From NCBI RefSeq assembly GCF_021531435.1, contig NZ_JAFBIS010000007.1:60608-124607 (forward strand): a stretch of 64,000 nucleotides of DNA, written 5' to 3'. Within the stretch, counting starts at the first letter, position 1, and every line of letters begins with the position of its first letter. Shown in pieces: positions 8,617-16,219 of the stretch. The notes under the pieces are model-generated. The model searched no databases and was not told the origin of the DNA. It saw nothing but the letters and a program-made list of their open reading frames with translations. The position numbers and the translations under genes were made by a program. This DNA comes from Oscillibacter valericigenes (GTDB taxonomy: Bacteria > Bacillota > Clostridia > Oscillospirales > Oscillospiraceae).

Positions 8617-8655
8617 GAAAAACGGACGGTATGCGCCGCATACCGTCCGTTTTTT
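8617..8655. terminator. Bidirectional terminator
   Basis: A perfect inverted repeat (AAAACGGACGGTATGC and complement, loop GCC) is flanked by As and Ts. It serves the glutaredoxin-like gene and the convergent trkA-like gene. Confidence 0.88.
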
Positions 8656-8678
8656 GTCATGCATTTACCGCTGAACGC

Positions 8679-9326
8679 TCACAGATTCAGGAATTTCTGC
8701 AGGTCCTTATTGCCGCCCAGAATAAAGATGGTCTCATCGGCGGTGAAGCAGTGGTTGGGGCCGGGCAGCGGCTCCAGGACGCCGTCCCGCTTTGTCGCCA
8801 GGATATTGACATGGTATTTTTGGCGGACGGCCAGCTCCACCACCGTCTTCCCCACGAAGCTCTCCGGCACCGCCGTCTCATAGATGGAGTGGTCCGGCGT
8901 CAGCTGCACGTAATCGAAGATATGGTCGCCGCTGTACCGCACGGCCGCCCAGTCGGCCATCTGCTTTTCGGGGTAGATGATCTCATCGGCGCCGTTGCGC
9001 AGCAAAAACTTGGCGTGGACATCCCGGGTGGCGCGGGAGAGGACAAAGGGCGCCCCGTACTCTTTCAGCAGGGCGGTGGTCTCCAGAGAACTCTGGAAGT
9101 TGTCCCCGATGGCCACCACGCACAGATCGAAGTTCCGCACGCCCAGAGAGGCGATAAACTGTTCATTGGTGCTGTCGCCGATCTGGGCGTTGGTCACGAA
9201 TTCCAGCGCGTCGTTGACCCGCTGCTCGTTGTTGTCGATGGCCAGCACCTCGTGGTGCAGCTCCCGCAGCTTCATGGCCATATGGCGTCCAAACCGGCCC
9301 AGGCCGATCAGCAAAACAGATTTCAT
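8679..9326 (-). CDS. Potassium uptake regulatory subunit, TrkA/KtrA family
   Basis: The 215-residue cytoplasmic protein gates the partner potassium channel-like subunit. Residues 1-130 form an RCK/TrkA-N Rossmann domain with SVLLIGLGRFGRHMA, which binds nucleotide (ATP/ADP or NAD in the family). The C-terminal part is a TrkA-C domain with VPESFVGKTVVELAVRQKY. Length equals KtrA, half of the duplicated enteric TrkA. It has an AGAAAGGA site and follows the TrkH-like gene by 15 nt, so the two form one operon. This is a two-component Ktr-type system, expected to import K+ using the Na+ or membrane gradient. Confidence 0.92.
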   Translation of the reverse strand: MKSVLLIGLGRFGRHMAMKLRELHHEVLAIDNNEQRVNDALEFVTNAQIGDSTNEQFIASLGVRNFDLCVVAIGDNFQSSLETTALLKEYGAPFVLSRATRDVHAKFLLRNGADEIIYPEKQMADWAAVRYSGDHIFDYVQLTPDHSIYETAVPESFVGKTVVELAVRQKYHVNILATKRDGVLEPLPGPNHCFTADETIFILGGNKDLQKFLNL

Positions 9327-9341
9327 AGTTTGTCCTTTCTG

Positions 9342-10688
9342 TCATCCCACCGTGAGCCGCTCCTGGGGGAACTGGGAGACCTTGCCCGTCCCCTTGGTGG
9401 TCACAGCGTAGATCACCGTCAGGCCGCCTACGCGGCCGAAGTACATGAGGAAAATCAAAATCAGCCGGGACACCGCGGACAGCCCCCCGGTATAGCCCAG
9501 GGACAGTCCCACCGTCGCCACGGCAGAAGCGGATTCAAACAGCGCCCCCATCAGGGGGATGCCGTCGATGCAGCAGATGAGGATGCCGCCCGTCATGGCC
9601 AGCAGCAGGTAGATCACCAGCAGCGCGGTGGCACTGTGGACCGCCTCCTCCTGAAGGCGGCGGCCGAAGCAGTGGGCCGTGTCACGGCGGCGGAACACCG
9701 CCGCTGTGGTCAGCAGCAGCACCGCCAGCGTCGTGGTCTTGAAACCGCCGGCGGTGGAGCCGGGGGAGCCGCCCACCAGCATGAGGAAGACCGTCACAAG
9801 CTGGCCGGGCTGGGTCATCTCGCTCAAATCCACGGTGTTGAAACCGGCGGTGCGGGGCGTGACCGTCTGGAACAGCGCCGCCCAGAACCGCTCCCCAGCG
9901 CCCAGCTCCCGCCACTGGGTCTGCCGGAACTCGTAGAAGTAAAAATACAGGAAGCCGCCCACCAGCAAAACGGCGGTGGTGGATAAAACCACCTTCGTCT
10001 GGAGGCGCATGGTCCGCACGTGCCACTTGTGCTCCCGGAAATCCTGCCAGGTCATAAAGCCGATGCCGCCCAGCACGATAAGCAAAATCAGAGCGATATT
10101 CACCAGCGCGTCGGCGGTATAGGCCGTCATGGACGAACAGGGACCGCTGCTCGTTCCCATCAGGTCAAAGCCCGCGTTGCAGAACGCGGAAATGGAGTGG
10201 AATACCGCGTACCACAGGCCCTTCCAGCCCATGCCGGGGCAGAACCGCAGGGCCAGCAGCACCGCTCCCGCCGCCTCCATGATAACGGCGGTCTTCAAAA
10301 TGAACCGGGTCTGCCGCACGATGCCGCCCACCTGGGGCGCGGAGATGGACTCCTGCATGACCCAGCGCTGCTTCAGGCTGATCCGCCTCCCGGAAAAGAT
10401 AAAGATCGCCACAGCCATAGTCACCACGCCCATGCCGCCGATTTGAATAAGAACCAGAATGACCGCCTGTCCGAAGGGGGACCAGTACAGCGCGGTATCC
10501 TGAACCACCAGGCCCGTCACGCAGGTGGCGGAGGTAGCGGTGAACAGGGCGTCCAGAAACGGCGCGCCGCTGGGATTGTTGGTGGCAAAGGGCAGCATCA
10601 GCAGCACCGTTCCCACGGTGATCAGCAGCAGGAAGCCCAGAATGATGATCTGAGCCGGTGTGATCCTGTCATTTTTCCAAAAGGGCAC
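9342..10688 (-). CDS. Potassium transporter membrane subunit, TrkH/KtrB family
   Basis: The protein is about 448 residues with many membrane helices and the repeated M-P-M pattern of Trk/Ktr/HKT transporters. Filter-like loops include ATCVTGLVVQDT, NAGFDLMG, PRTAGFNTVDLSEM and ASAVATVGLSLG, each with a central Gly. I choose the GTG at 10688 because GGGAG lies 8 nt upstream. The ATG at 10694 is only 2 nt from that site but would add just two residues. It is the first gene of the operon with the TrkA-like subunit. All four pore loops appear intact. Confidence 0.9.
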   Translation of the reverse strand: MPFWKNDRITPAQIIILGFLLLITVGTVLLMLPFATNNPSGAPFLDALFTATSATCVTGLVVQDTALYWSPFGQAVILVLIQIGGMGVVTMAVAIFIFSGRRISLKQRWVMQESISAPQVGGIVRQTRFILKTAVIMEAAGAVLLALRFCPGMGWKGLWYAVFHSISAFCNAGFDLMGTSSGPCSSMTAYTADALVNIALILLIVLGGIGFMTWQDFREHKWHVRTMRLQTKVVLSTTAVLLVGGFLYFYFYEFRQTQWRELGAGERFWAALFQTVTPRTAGFNTVDLSEMTQPGQLVTVFLMLVGGSPGSTAGGFKTTTLAVLLLTTAAVFRRRDTAHCFGRRLQEEAVHSATALLVIYLLLAMTGGILICCIDGIPLMGALFESASAVATVGLSLGYTGGLSAVSRLILIFLMYFGRVGGLTVIYAVTTKGTGKVSQFPQERLTVG

Positions 10689-10746
10689 GGCCATTTCTCC
10701 CATCTGCAAAGGATTTGCTTCCTATTGTACCACAGTTCACGGAAAT

Positions 10747-11673
10747 TTACAGCACCAGGGCTTCCTTCAGCGTCCGCAGGGAGCTGATGTGGCCCTCCAG
10801 CATGGGCAGGGTCAGGTCCTCCATCTCCAGGGACACATCGTCGTCGTAGCCGCACATCCGGGCCACGGAGAAGAACTCCTTCCACCACTGGGCGCCATGG
10901 CCCGCGCCCACCGCCACGTAGTTCCAGGACCGCTGCGCGAACTGGTCGATGGTCTTGGTGTCCAGCATCCCGTTGGGGCCGCACATCCGGCGCTCCGGCC
11001 GGGAATCCTTGCCGTGAATGTGGTAGATGGCCCCCGCCTCGCCCAGCACCCGGGCGGCCTCGATGGGGTCGCCGCCCATCCAGAACAGGTGGGAGGGGTC
11101 CAGGTTCATGCCCACCATGGGGCCCACGGCCTCCCGCAGCCGCAGCAGCGTCTCCGGGTTGTACACCAGCTGCATCCCGTGATTCTCCAGAGCGATGCGC
11201 TCAATGCCGCAGTCCTCTGCCATGCGCACCAGCTCCCGCCACTTGGGTATGGCAACTTCGTTCCACTGGTAATCCAGGATGTCCTGGGTCTCCGGCGGCC
11301 AGGAAGTCGTCACCCACACCGGGGTCCTGTCGCCGGGGCAGCCCGCGGGCAGGCCGCTCATCATCACGATCTTCTTCACGCCCAGTTTCTCCGCCAGGCG
11401 GAAGGTCTTTTCCGTCACAGCCCAGTCCTTCTCATAGGCCAGGGGGTTGCCGGAGCAGTTCAGGGCGCACAGCTCGATATTCCGGCGGCGCATCTCGTCA
11501 AACCACTGCTGCCGGGCCGTCCCGGAGGACACCATCTCCTCCAGATCGATATGGGGCGCGCCGGACCAGTTGCCGGTGCCGATCTCCACGGCGCCGACCC
11601 CCTGCTCCACGCAGAAATCCAGCATATCGGTATAGGACATATCCAATGTACAGGTCTTGATCGCAAGTCTCAT
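10747..11673 (-). CDS. Sugar phosphate isomerase/epimerase family TIM-barrel protein
   Basis: The 308-residue protein belongs to the xylose-isomerase-like TIM-barrel group, which includes inosose dehydratase, hydroxypyruvate isomerase and L-xylulose-5-phosphate epimerases. Visible metal or catalytic segments are IALENHGMQL, MNLDPSHLFWMGGDP and IYHIHGKDSRPE, plus a late VSLEMEDLTLPM, all in the expected order. The start at 11673 follows GGAGG. It stands alone, so its exact substrate cannot be deduced. A second barrel of the same superfamily lies at 50859-51644 next to a dehydrogenase. Given that context, a role in inositol or sugar acid breakdown is possible but not shown. Confidence 0.8.
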   Translation of the reverse strand: MRLAIKTCTLDMSYTDMLDFCVEQGVGAVEIGTGNWSGAPHIDLEEMVSSGTARQQWFDEMRRRNIELCALNCSGNPLAYEKDWAVTEKTFRLAEKLGVKKIVMMSGLPAGCPGDRTPVWVTTSWPPETQDILDYQWNEVAIPKWRELVRMAEDCGIERIALENHGMQLVYNPETLLRLREAVGPMVGMNLDPSHLFWMGGDPIEAARVLGEAGAIYHIHGKDSRPERRMCGPNGMLDTKTIDQFAQRSWNYVAVGAGHGAQWWKEFFSVARMCGYDDDVSLEMEDLTLPMLEGHISSLRTLKEALVL

Positions 11674-11803
11674 CCTATCGCCTCCATTCGTCTCATTTTA
11701 AGGCATGGCCTGTCCCGCTGTCAACGTTTTCCGCGCTCCGCCACTCCCGCGCTCCTTGAAATCCCGCTGAAAAAATAACAATTTTTAAAATTTTTCCTTA
11801 CAT

Positions 11804-11886
11804 TTCCGGCGGAAACCATGCTATACTGTATATGCAGCGCGCAGTCCCGGCCGACGTAAGTCCAGTTGCCGGGGCTGTGCTTTTTT
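11804..11886 (+). promoter_or_regulatory. Promoter plus terminator-like leader before the carD-type gene
   Basis: TATACT at 11822-11827 lies 18 nt after a TTACAT hexamer. The predicted transcript starts near 11833 and soon forms a 10-bp stem, CAGTCCCGGC with GCCGGGGCTG (11842-11851/11868-11877, one G-T pair). TGCTTTTTTA follows. This looks like an intrinsic terminator inside the 5' leader, 28 nt before the start codon, so premature termination may control the gene. Confidence 0.5.
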
Positions 11887-11914
11887 ATGTGTGTTGTGTA
11901 AGGAGGCACGTATC

Positions 11915-12436
11915 ATGTTTCAGCCCGGAGAGCTGTTGGTATACGGTACGACCGGCGTATGCCGGGTGGAGGGCGTCGCCACGCCGAACCTCACCCGCGC
12001 CGAATGGGGCCGGCAGTACTATCTGCTGAAGCCCCTGTATCAGGACGGCGTCATCTACGCGCCGGTAGACAGTCAGAAGGTCCCTATCCGCCCCGTCATC
12101 TCCCGGCAGGAGGCGGAAGACCTCATCGACCTGATCCCCTCCATTCAGGCGGAAGCCTGCCACGCCCCTACCCTGCAGGCCCTGGCCCAGCACTACCAGT
12201 CCGCCGTCTGCAGCCACGACTGCAGGGAGCTGCTGGAGCTGATGATGTCCATTTACGCCAAGCAGCGGCAGGCGGAAGCCCAGAAGCGGCGGCTGGGCAT
12301 GGTGGATGAGCGGTATATGAAACAGGCGGAGCGGCTGCTGTACGGCGAGCTCTCCGCCGCGCTGGGCATCCCCTTTGAGGAAGTCCAGCCCTACATCGCC
12401 CGCCGGGTGGAGGAAGCCCCGCCCGCTCAGACGTAA
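11915..12436 (+). CDS. CarD/CdnL-family transcription regulator
   Basis: The 173-residue protein begins MFQPGELLVYGTTGVCRVEG, the usual Tudor-like RNA polymerase-interacting start (F-x-x-G-x-x-V-x-Y-x-x-x-G-V). A helical C-terminal domain follows (RQEAEDLIDLIPSIQAEACH, later KQAERLLYGELSAALGIP). Members bind the RNA polymerase beta subunit and steady the open complex at promoters such as those of rRNA. The start at 11915 has AAGGAGG 8 nt upstream. It is a single-gene unit with a terminator-like leader before and a terminator right after it. Confidence 0.88.
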   Translation: MFQPGELLVYGTTGVCRVEGVATPNLTRAEWGRQYYLLKPLYQDGVIYAPVDSQKVPIRPVISRQEAEDLIDLIPSIQAEACHAPTLQALAQHYQSAVCSHDCRELLELMMSIYAKQRQAEAQKRRLGMVDERYMKQAERLLYGELSAALGIPFEEVQPYIARRVEEAPPAQT

Positions 12437-12468
12437 AAACACCGGGAAGCGAAACTTCCCGGTGTTTT
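12436..12468. terminator. Bidirectional terminator
   Basis: AAAACACCGGGAAG and its complement flank a short CGAAA loop, with T-runs on both strands. It separates the carD-type gene from the convergent RidA gene. Confidence 0.85.
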
Positions 12469-12471
12469 CCG

Positions 12472-12858
12472 TTATTTTCTGACGGCGGTGGCCATGATCT
12501 CGATTTTGCAGCCATCCGCCAGGTCCACGCCGCCGAAGCACAGGCGGGCCGGCTTATGGGCAGGGTCGAAATGTTTCACGTACTCGGCGTTCATGGCGTC
12601 CCGCTCCGAAAAGTCCGCCAAGATCACCTCAATGCGGACCACATGGTCCATATCGGAGCCATACCGCTTCAGGATCATGGCCAGATTCTTCAAAGTCTGC
12701 CGGGTCTCCGCGGCAATGTCACCGGAGACCAGTTCCCCGGTCTCAAAGTCCTCGGACACCAGGCCGGAGAGAAACAGGAACTTGCCGTCCACGGCCACCA
12801 GGTCGGAATAAGGCCCTTCGCCGGGTTCCTGCAGGTTCAGAAATTCACAGTCCATCAT
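12472..12858 (-). CDS. RidA/YjgF-family enamine/imine deaminase
   Basis: The 128-residue protein has the RidA size and pattern: a start around GEGPYSDLVAVDGKFLFLSG, a middle TRQTLKNLAMILKRYGS and a late KPARLCFGGVDLADGCKIEI. RidA proteins hydrolyse reactive enamines made by PLP enzymes. The usual substrate-binding Arg in the IRVEV-like late region appears replaced, because here the segment reads ARLCFGGVDLADG. Activity on classical substrates is therefore uncertain. It lies 11 nt after the M23 peptidase gene on the same strand and is probably co-transcribed with it, though no functional link is obvious. Confidence 0.85.
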   Translation of the reverse strand: MMDCEFLNLQEPGEGPYSDLVAVDGKFLFLSGLVSEDFETGELVSGDIAAETRQTLKNLAMILKRYGSDMDHVVRIEVILADFSERDAMNAEYVKHFDPAHKPARLCFGGVDLADGCKIEIMATAVRK

Positions 12859-12869
12859 GTGTCACCTCA

Positions 12870-14582
12870 TCACAGGTAATTCAGGGGGTTCTTGGCCACG
12901 CCGTTGTAACGAATCTCAAAGTGGCAGTGGTTGCCGGTGGAGTTGCCGGTGGAGCCTACCCGGGCGATCTGCTGGCCCTTGTAGACCTTCTGTCCCACGG
13001 AGACCGTCAGGCTGCTGTTGTGGCCGTAATAGGTCTCGTAGCCGTTGCCGTGGTTGATGCGTACCAGATAGCCGTAGCCGCTCATCCAGCCGGCATAGGT
13101 GACGGTGCCGCCGTCCGCCGCGTAGACCGGCGTGCCCCTGGGCGCCGCGATGTCGATGCCCTTGTGGTTGGTGGAGCCGATACCGCCGGGGGACTTCCGT
13201 CCGCCGAAGTAGGAGGTGACGCGGCCGGACACGGGCCAGCGGAAGCTGCCGGTAGGCAGCCAGGTAGGCCGTGCCTTGGTGCCCTGGAGCCGCTGCTCCG
13301 TCACGGGCTCGCGCAGCGTCACGGAGGACAGCACCGTGCGCTCCGTCTCCTCGCCGTTGACGTAGGTAACGGTGGCCACCACATCGGCGGCCCCGTACTG
13401 GCCGGGAGAGGTGATTTTGTAATCGCCCTTGTACAGGTTGGCGGAGTCCGTATATTCGATGTCGTACATGACATCCTCCACATACCGCTCCCGCTGGACC
13501 ACCGTCATAGTCAGGTAGGGAACGGAGGCGGACAGGGTCAGCACTTCGCCGATCTGCAGCTTGTTGATGTTGTAGCCGGGGTTCAGGGCCAGCAGCTCCT
13601 GGGTGGTAAGGCCGTGTTCCTCGGCGATCTCAGACCAGGTGTCGCCCTTTTTCACCTCATAGGTGACCTCGGCGGTCTTGGTGCTGTACAGGATCTCCGC
13701 CAGGTAGCCCAGGTTCATGATCTCGTCGGTGGAGACATATTCCTGCCTGACCTCCACGTCCTCCGCGAAGTCGCAGGAGATGGTATCCTCGTTGGTGACG
13801 GCCTCCTTCATCTGCTCCATCAGCTCTTCCAAAGCGCCCTCGTAGGGCGTGGCGCCGATGCGCTCGCCGTCCACATACAGGCAGTAGGCAGATGTCACCA
13901 GGCCGATCTCCTCGGACAGGTCCTCCTCAAAGGTCTCCCCGTCCACCACATCCTGCCGCTTCAGCAGGCCGGAGGAATACTGGATCAGGGAGTCGTCGAT
14001 GGTAAAGGTCTCTCCCAGCGTACGGGTGGTGATGGTCTCCAGCCGGGAACGGGCCGCCTCCGCCGTGGACTCGGACTCCACGGCGCCGATGACCTCGCCG
14101 TCGTAGCGCACGGTGGTGCCGATGGTGTATTCGGAGCAGAACGCGATGATGACCGCCAGGGTGCAGGCCACGCCCAGGAACACCGCCGGGTGGAGCTTAT
14201 GGCGCTCCATTTTGGCCCACAGGCGCTCAATGGAGTGGAGCCGCTGCTTCCGCCGGCCCCAGGTCTTCTCCCGCAGGAGGCTGCCCAGCATGGGCAGCAT
14301 ATTCCAGGCGAACAGGACCAGCTGGATAGGTGCCCGCTCCGACTCCGGGAAGTTGTGCTTCTTCTCCTCCCGGACGATGTGCCACCACCGCCGCTGGATA
14401 TGCCGGATCTTCCGCCGCGTCCGGACCCGCAGGATGGACAGGGTGCTCTTCAGCGACCGCTCCTCCCGCTCCGCCGGAGCCGGCTCCTCCCAGTCGGGAA
14501 TGGCCGCGCCCCGCCGCGGCGCGTTCAATTCCCGTTTCCCCCTGAAGGAAACCGGGTTTCTCTTTTTCAAATTCTGACTCAT
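12870..14582 (-). CDS. M23 family peptidoglycan endopeptidase with LysM and G5 domains
   Basis: The 570-residue protein starts with a basic cytoplasmic part and one membrane helix (HPAVFLGVACTLAVIIAF, near residue 125), giving a type II anchor with the rest outside. A LysM-type peptidoglycan-binding motif follows (YEVKKGDTWSEIAEEHGLTT, about 305-350), then a G5-like domain (about 360-430). The C-terminal lysostaphin-like domain keeps the zinc motifs HKGID and HCHFE, so it should be active. Such proteins cut stem-peptide cross-links during growth, division or sporulation. AGGAGATCT precedes the ATG, and a clear promoter lies upstream. Confidence 0.92.
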   Translation of the reverse strand: MSQNLKKRNPVSFRGKRELNAPRRGAAIPDWEEPAPAEREERSLKSTLSILRVRTRRKIRHIQRRWWHIVREEKKHNFPESERAPIQLVLFAWNMLPMLGSLLREKTWGRRKQRLHSIERLWAKMERHKLHPAVFLGVACTLAVIIAFCSEYTIGTTVRYDGEVIGAVESESTAEAARSRLETITTRTLGETFTIDDSLIQYSSGLLKRQDVVDGETFEEDLSEEIGLVTSAYCLYVDGERIGATPYEGALEELMEQMKEAVTNEDTISCDFAEDVEVRQEYVSTDEIMNLGYLAEILYSTKTAEVTYEVKKGDTWSEIAEEHGLTTQELLALNPGYNINKLQIGEVLTLSASVPYLTMTVVQRERYVEDVMYDIEYTDSANLYKGDYKITSPGQYGAADVVATVTYVNGEETERTVLSSVTLREPVTEQRLQGTKARPTWLPTGSFRWPVSGRVTSYFGGRKSPGGIGSTNHKGIDIAAPRGTPVYAADGGTVTYAGWMSGYGYLVRINHGNGYETYYGHNSSLTVSVGQKVYKGQQIARVGSTGNSTGNHCHFEIRYNGVAKNPLNYL

Positions 14583-14633
14583 AGATCTCCTGTATGGACA
14601 CTTTCAAAAAGTTACAATTTGTTACTATTTCCT

Positions 14634-14662
14634 ATCATACCGCTTTTTCCGGGAGCCGTCAA
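14634..14662 (-). promoter_or_regulatory. Promoter of the M23 peptidase-RidA operon
   Basis: Minus-strand TTGACG (14657-14662) and TATGAT (14634-14639) are 17 nt apart, about 50 nt before the start codon. Between this and the pta promoter (14663-14811) I see no gene, only AT-rich sequence. Confidence 0.7.
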
Positions 14663-14811
14663 GCCTTTTCCCTTGTCAAAAAGTTGACACTTTCCGGAAT
14701 TTTTGGGGTATTTGCCCGGTACGCGGAAAATTCCCGGATAGTCTTGCATATTTGACGGAAGATTTGGTGGACAGAGTATGAATTTTTGTGCTGATATTTT
14801 TATTTTTTTAA

Positions 14812-14839
14812 TTGACCCTTTGTCCCAGTTGTGTATAAT
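14812..14839 (+). promoter_or_regulatory. Promoter of pta
   Basis: TTGACC (14812-14817) and a perfect TATAAT (14834-14839) are 16 nt apart. The predicted start near 14846 gives a leader of about 47 nt. Confidence 0.75.
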
Positions 14840-14892
14840 AAATTCAGTATGATTGCGTAATAAAAACGTAAATTTGTATGGAGGAAATAAAG

Positions 14893-15873
14893 ATGTTTGA
14901 GTTTCTGATCAAAAAGCTGAAAGCTCATCCCCGCAAGATCGTGTTCACCGAGGGCACCGATCCCCGCATTCTGGAGGCTTCCGCCCGCCTGCTGTCCGGT
15001 ACCTTCCTGACCCCCGTCCTGGTGGGCAACGAAGAGGCCATTCAGAAGGCCGCCGAGGAGATCGGCTTCAATATCCGCGGCGCCATCATCATTGACCCCG
15101 AGACCTTTGAGGACATGAACAAGATGGTGGACACCATGGTAGAGCTGCGCAAGGGCAAGATGACCCCCGATCAGTGCCGTGCCGCTCTGAAGCAGGCCAA
15201 CTACTTCGGCACCATGCTGGTGAAGATGGGCTATGCCGACGCCCTGCTGGGCGGCGCCACCTACTCCACCGCCGACACCGTCCGTCCCGCCCTGCAGATC
15301 ATCAAGACCAAGCCCGGCAGCAAGATCGTGTCCTCCTGCTTCATCCTGGTCCGTGATTCCGCCACCGGCGACCGCGAGGTCCTGGCCATGGGCGACTGCG
15401 CCATCAACATCAAGCCCACCGAGGACGAGCTGGTGGAGATCGCCACCGAGACCGCCGCTACCGCCAAGGTCTTCGGCATCGACCCCAAGGTCGCTTTCCT
15501 GAGCTACTCCACCCTGGGCTCCGGCAAGGGCGAGGACGTGGACAAGATGCGCAACGCCTGCGCCAAGGCCAAGGCCGCCGCGCCTGACTTGGCTATCGAC
15601 GGCGAGCTGCAGTTCGATGCCGCCGTGTCCCCCACCGTCGCCCGCACCAAGTGCCCCGACTCCAAGGTGGCCGGCCACGCCAACACCTTCATCTTCCCCG
15701 ACATCAACGCCGGCAACATCGGCTACAAGATCTGCCAGCGCATGGGCGGCTTCGACGCCTACGGCCCCATCCTGCAGGGCCTGAACGCCCCCATCAACGA
15801 CCTCAGCCGCGGCTGCAACGCCCAGGAGGTCTACTCCATGGCCATCATCACCGCCGGCCTTTGCAACGACTGA
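14893..15873 (+). CDS. pta: Phosphate acetyltransferase (or phosphate acyltransferase)
   Basis: The 326-residue enzyme exchanges CoA and phosphate on acetyl groups (acetyl-CoA + Pi to acetyl-P + CoA), feeding acetate kinase for ATP. It has the short form typical of Bacillota. Family segments are HPRKIVFTEGTDPRILEAS at the start, GGATYSTADTVRPALQIIK in the middle and, late, GHANTFIFPDINAGNIGYK then DLSRGCNAQEVYSMA. The start at 14893 follows GGAGG. The earlier in-frame ATG overlaps that site. A phosphobutyryltransferase is a weaker alternative. No acetate kinase gene follows. Just downstream, its last 15 codons and terminator appear a second time. Confidence 0.92.
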   Translation: MFEFLIKKLKAHPRKIVFTEGTDPRILEASARLLSGTFLTPVLVGNEEAIQKAAEEIGFNIRGAIIIDPETFEDMNKMVDTMVELRKGKMTPDQCRAALKQANYFGTMLVKMGYADALLGGATYSTADTVRPALQIIKTKPGSKIVSSCFILVRDSATGDREVLAMGDCAINIKPTEDELVEIATETAATAKVFGIDPKVAFLSYSTLGSGKGEDVDKMRNACAKAKAAAPDLAIDGELQFDAAVSPTVARTKCPDSKVAGHANTFIFPDINAGNIGYKICQRMGGFDAYGPILQGLNAPINDLSRGCNAQEVYSMAIITAGLCND

Positions 15874-15891
15874 TCCCTTCTTACATAGCTG

Positions 15892-15922
15892 CGAGGACGC
15901 CCGAGAGGGCGTCCTCTTTTTC
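15892..15922 (+). terminator. Terminator of pta
   Basis: GAGGACGCCC/GGGCGTCCTC stem followed by TTTTT. An almost identical copy ends at 16150. Confidence 0.85.
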
Positions 15923-16056
15923 GAGACCTCCTGGGCTTCGCCGCGTCCGCGGCGTACAAGCGTTTTGCCGCAGGCAAAACCTTGAAATGGGCCGGATTCA
16001 CTTCGGCCCATTTGAATCAAAACAAGGGGCCCCCGCGCGGCCTGCCGCGTGGGGCG
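15923..16056. repeat. Hairpin-rich spacer between the two pta tails
   Basis: The 134-nt stretch holds palindromes such as GTTTTGCCGCAGGCAAAAC and AAATGGGCCG...CGGCCCATTT (about 15985-16014), and a GC-rich GCGCGGCCTGCCGCGTGG run. No open frame stands out. It may be a mobile palindromic repeat or the scar of a deletion. Confidence 0.5.
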
Positions 16057-16150
16057 GTCTATTCCATGGCCATCATCACCGCCGGCCTGTGCAACGACTG
16101 ATCCTTTCCTACATAGCTGTGAGGACGCCCGAAAGGGCGTCCTCGTTTTT
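16057..16150 (+). pseudogene. Second copy of the pta 3' end and terminator (gene tail remnant)
   Basis: Sequence from 16057 repeats 15829-15922 at a 228-bp offset. It encodes the same last 14 residues, VYSMAIITAGLCND, then stop, spacer and a terminator stem (GAGGACGCCC/GGGCGTCCTC, about 16121-16150). Within the coding part the differences are synonymous (TAC/TAT, CTT/CTG). The spacer differs at a few bases. There is no start codon or body. It therefore looks like what is left of a tandem second pta gene after a deletion, and not a fresh duplication. The silent changes imply the lost copy was once under selection. Confidence 0.75.
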
Positions 16151-16219
16151 TGCGGCAATTCGGTTTGCAAATCAGCCGCCGCAATGCTACACTGATAGCA
16201 CAGAAAAGAGGTGGCCCTT

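Noticed and set aside
14800..16170. 456-residue minus-strand open frame over pta
   Set aside because: Antisense of pta and of its duplicated tail; no ribosome site and no family features.
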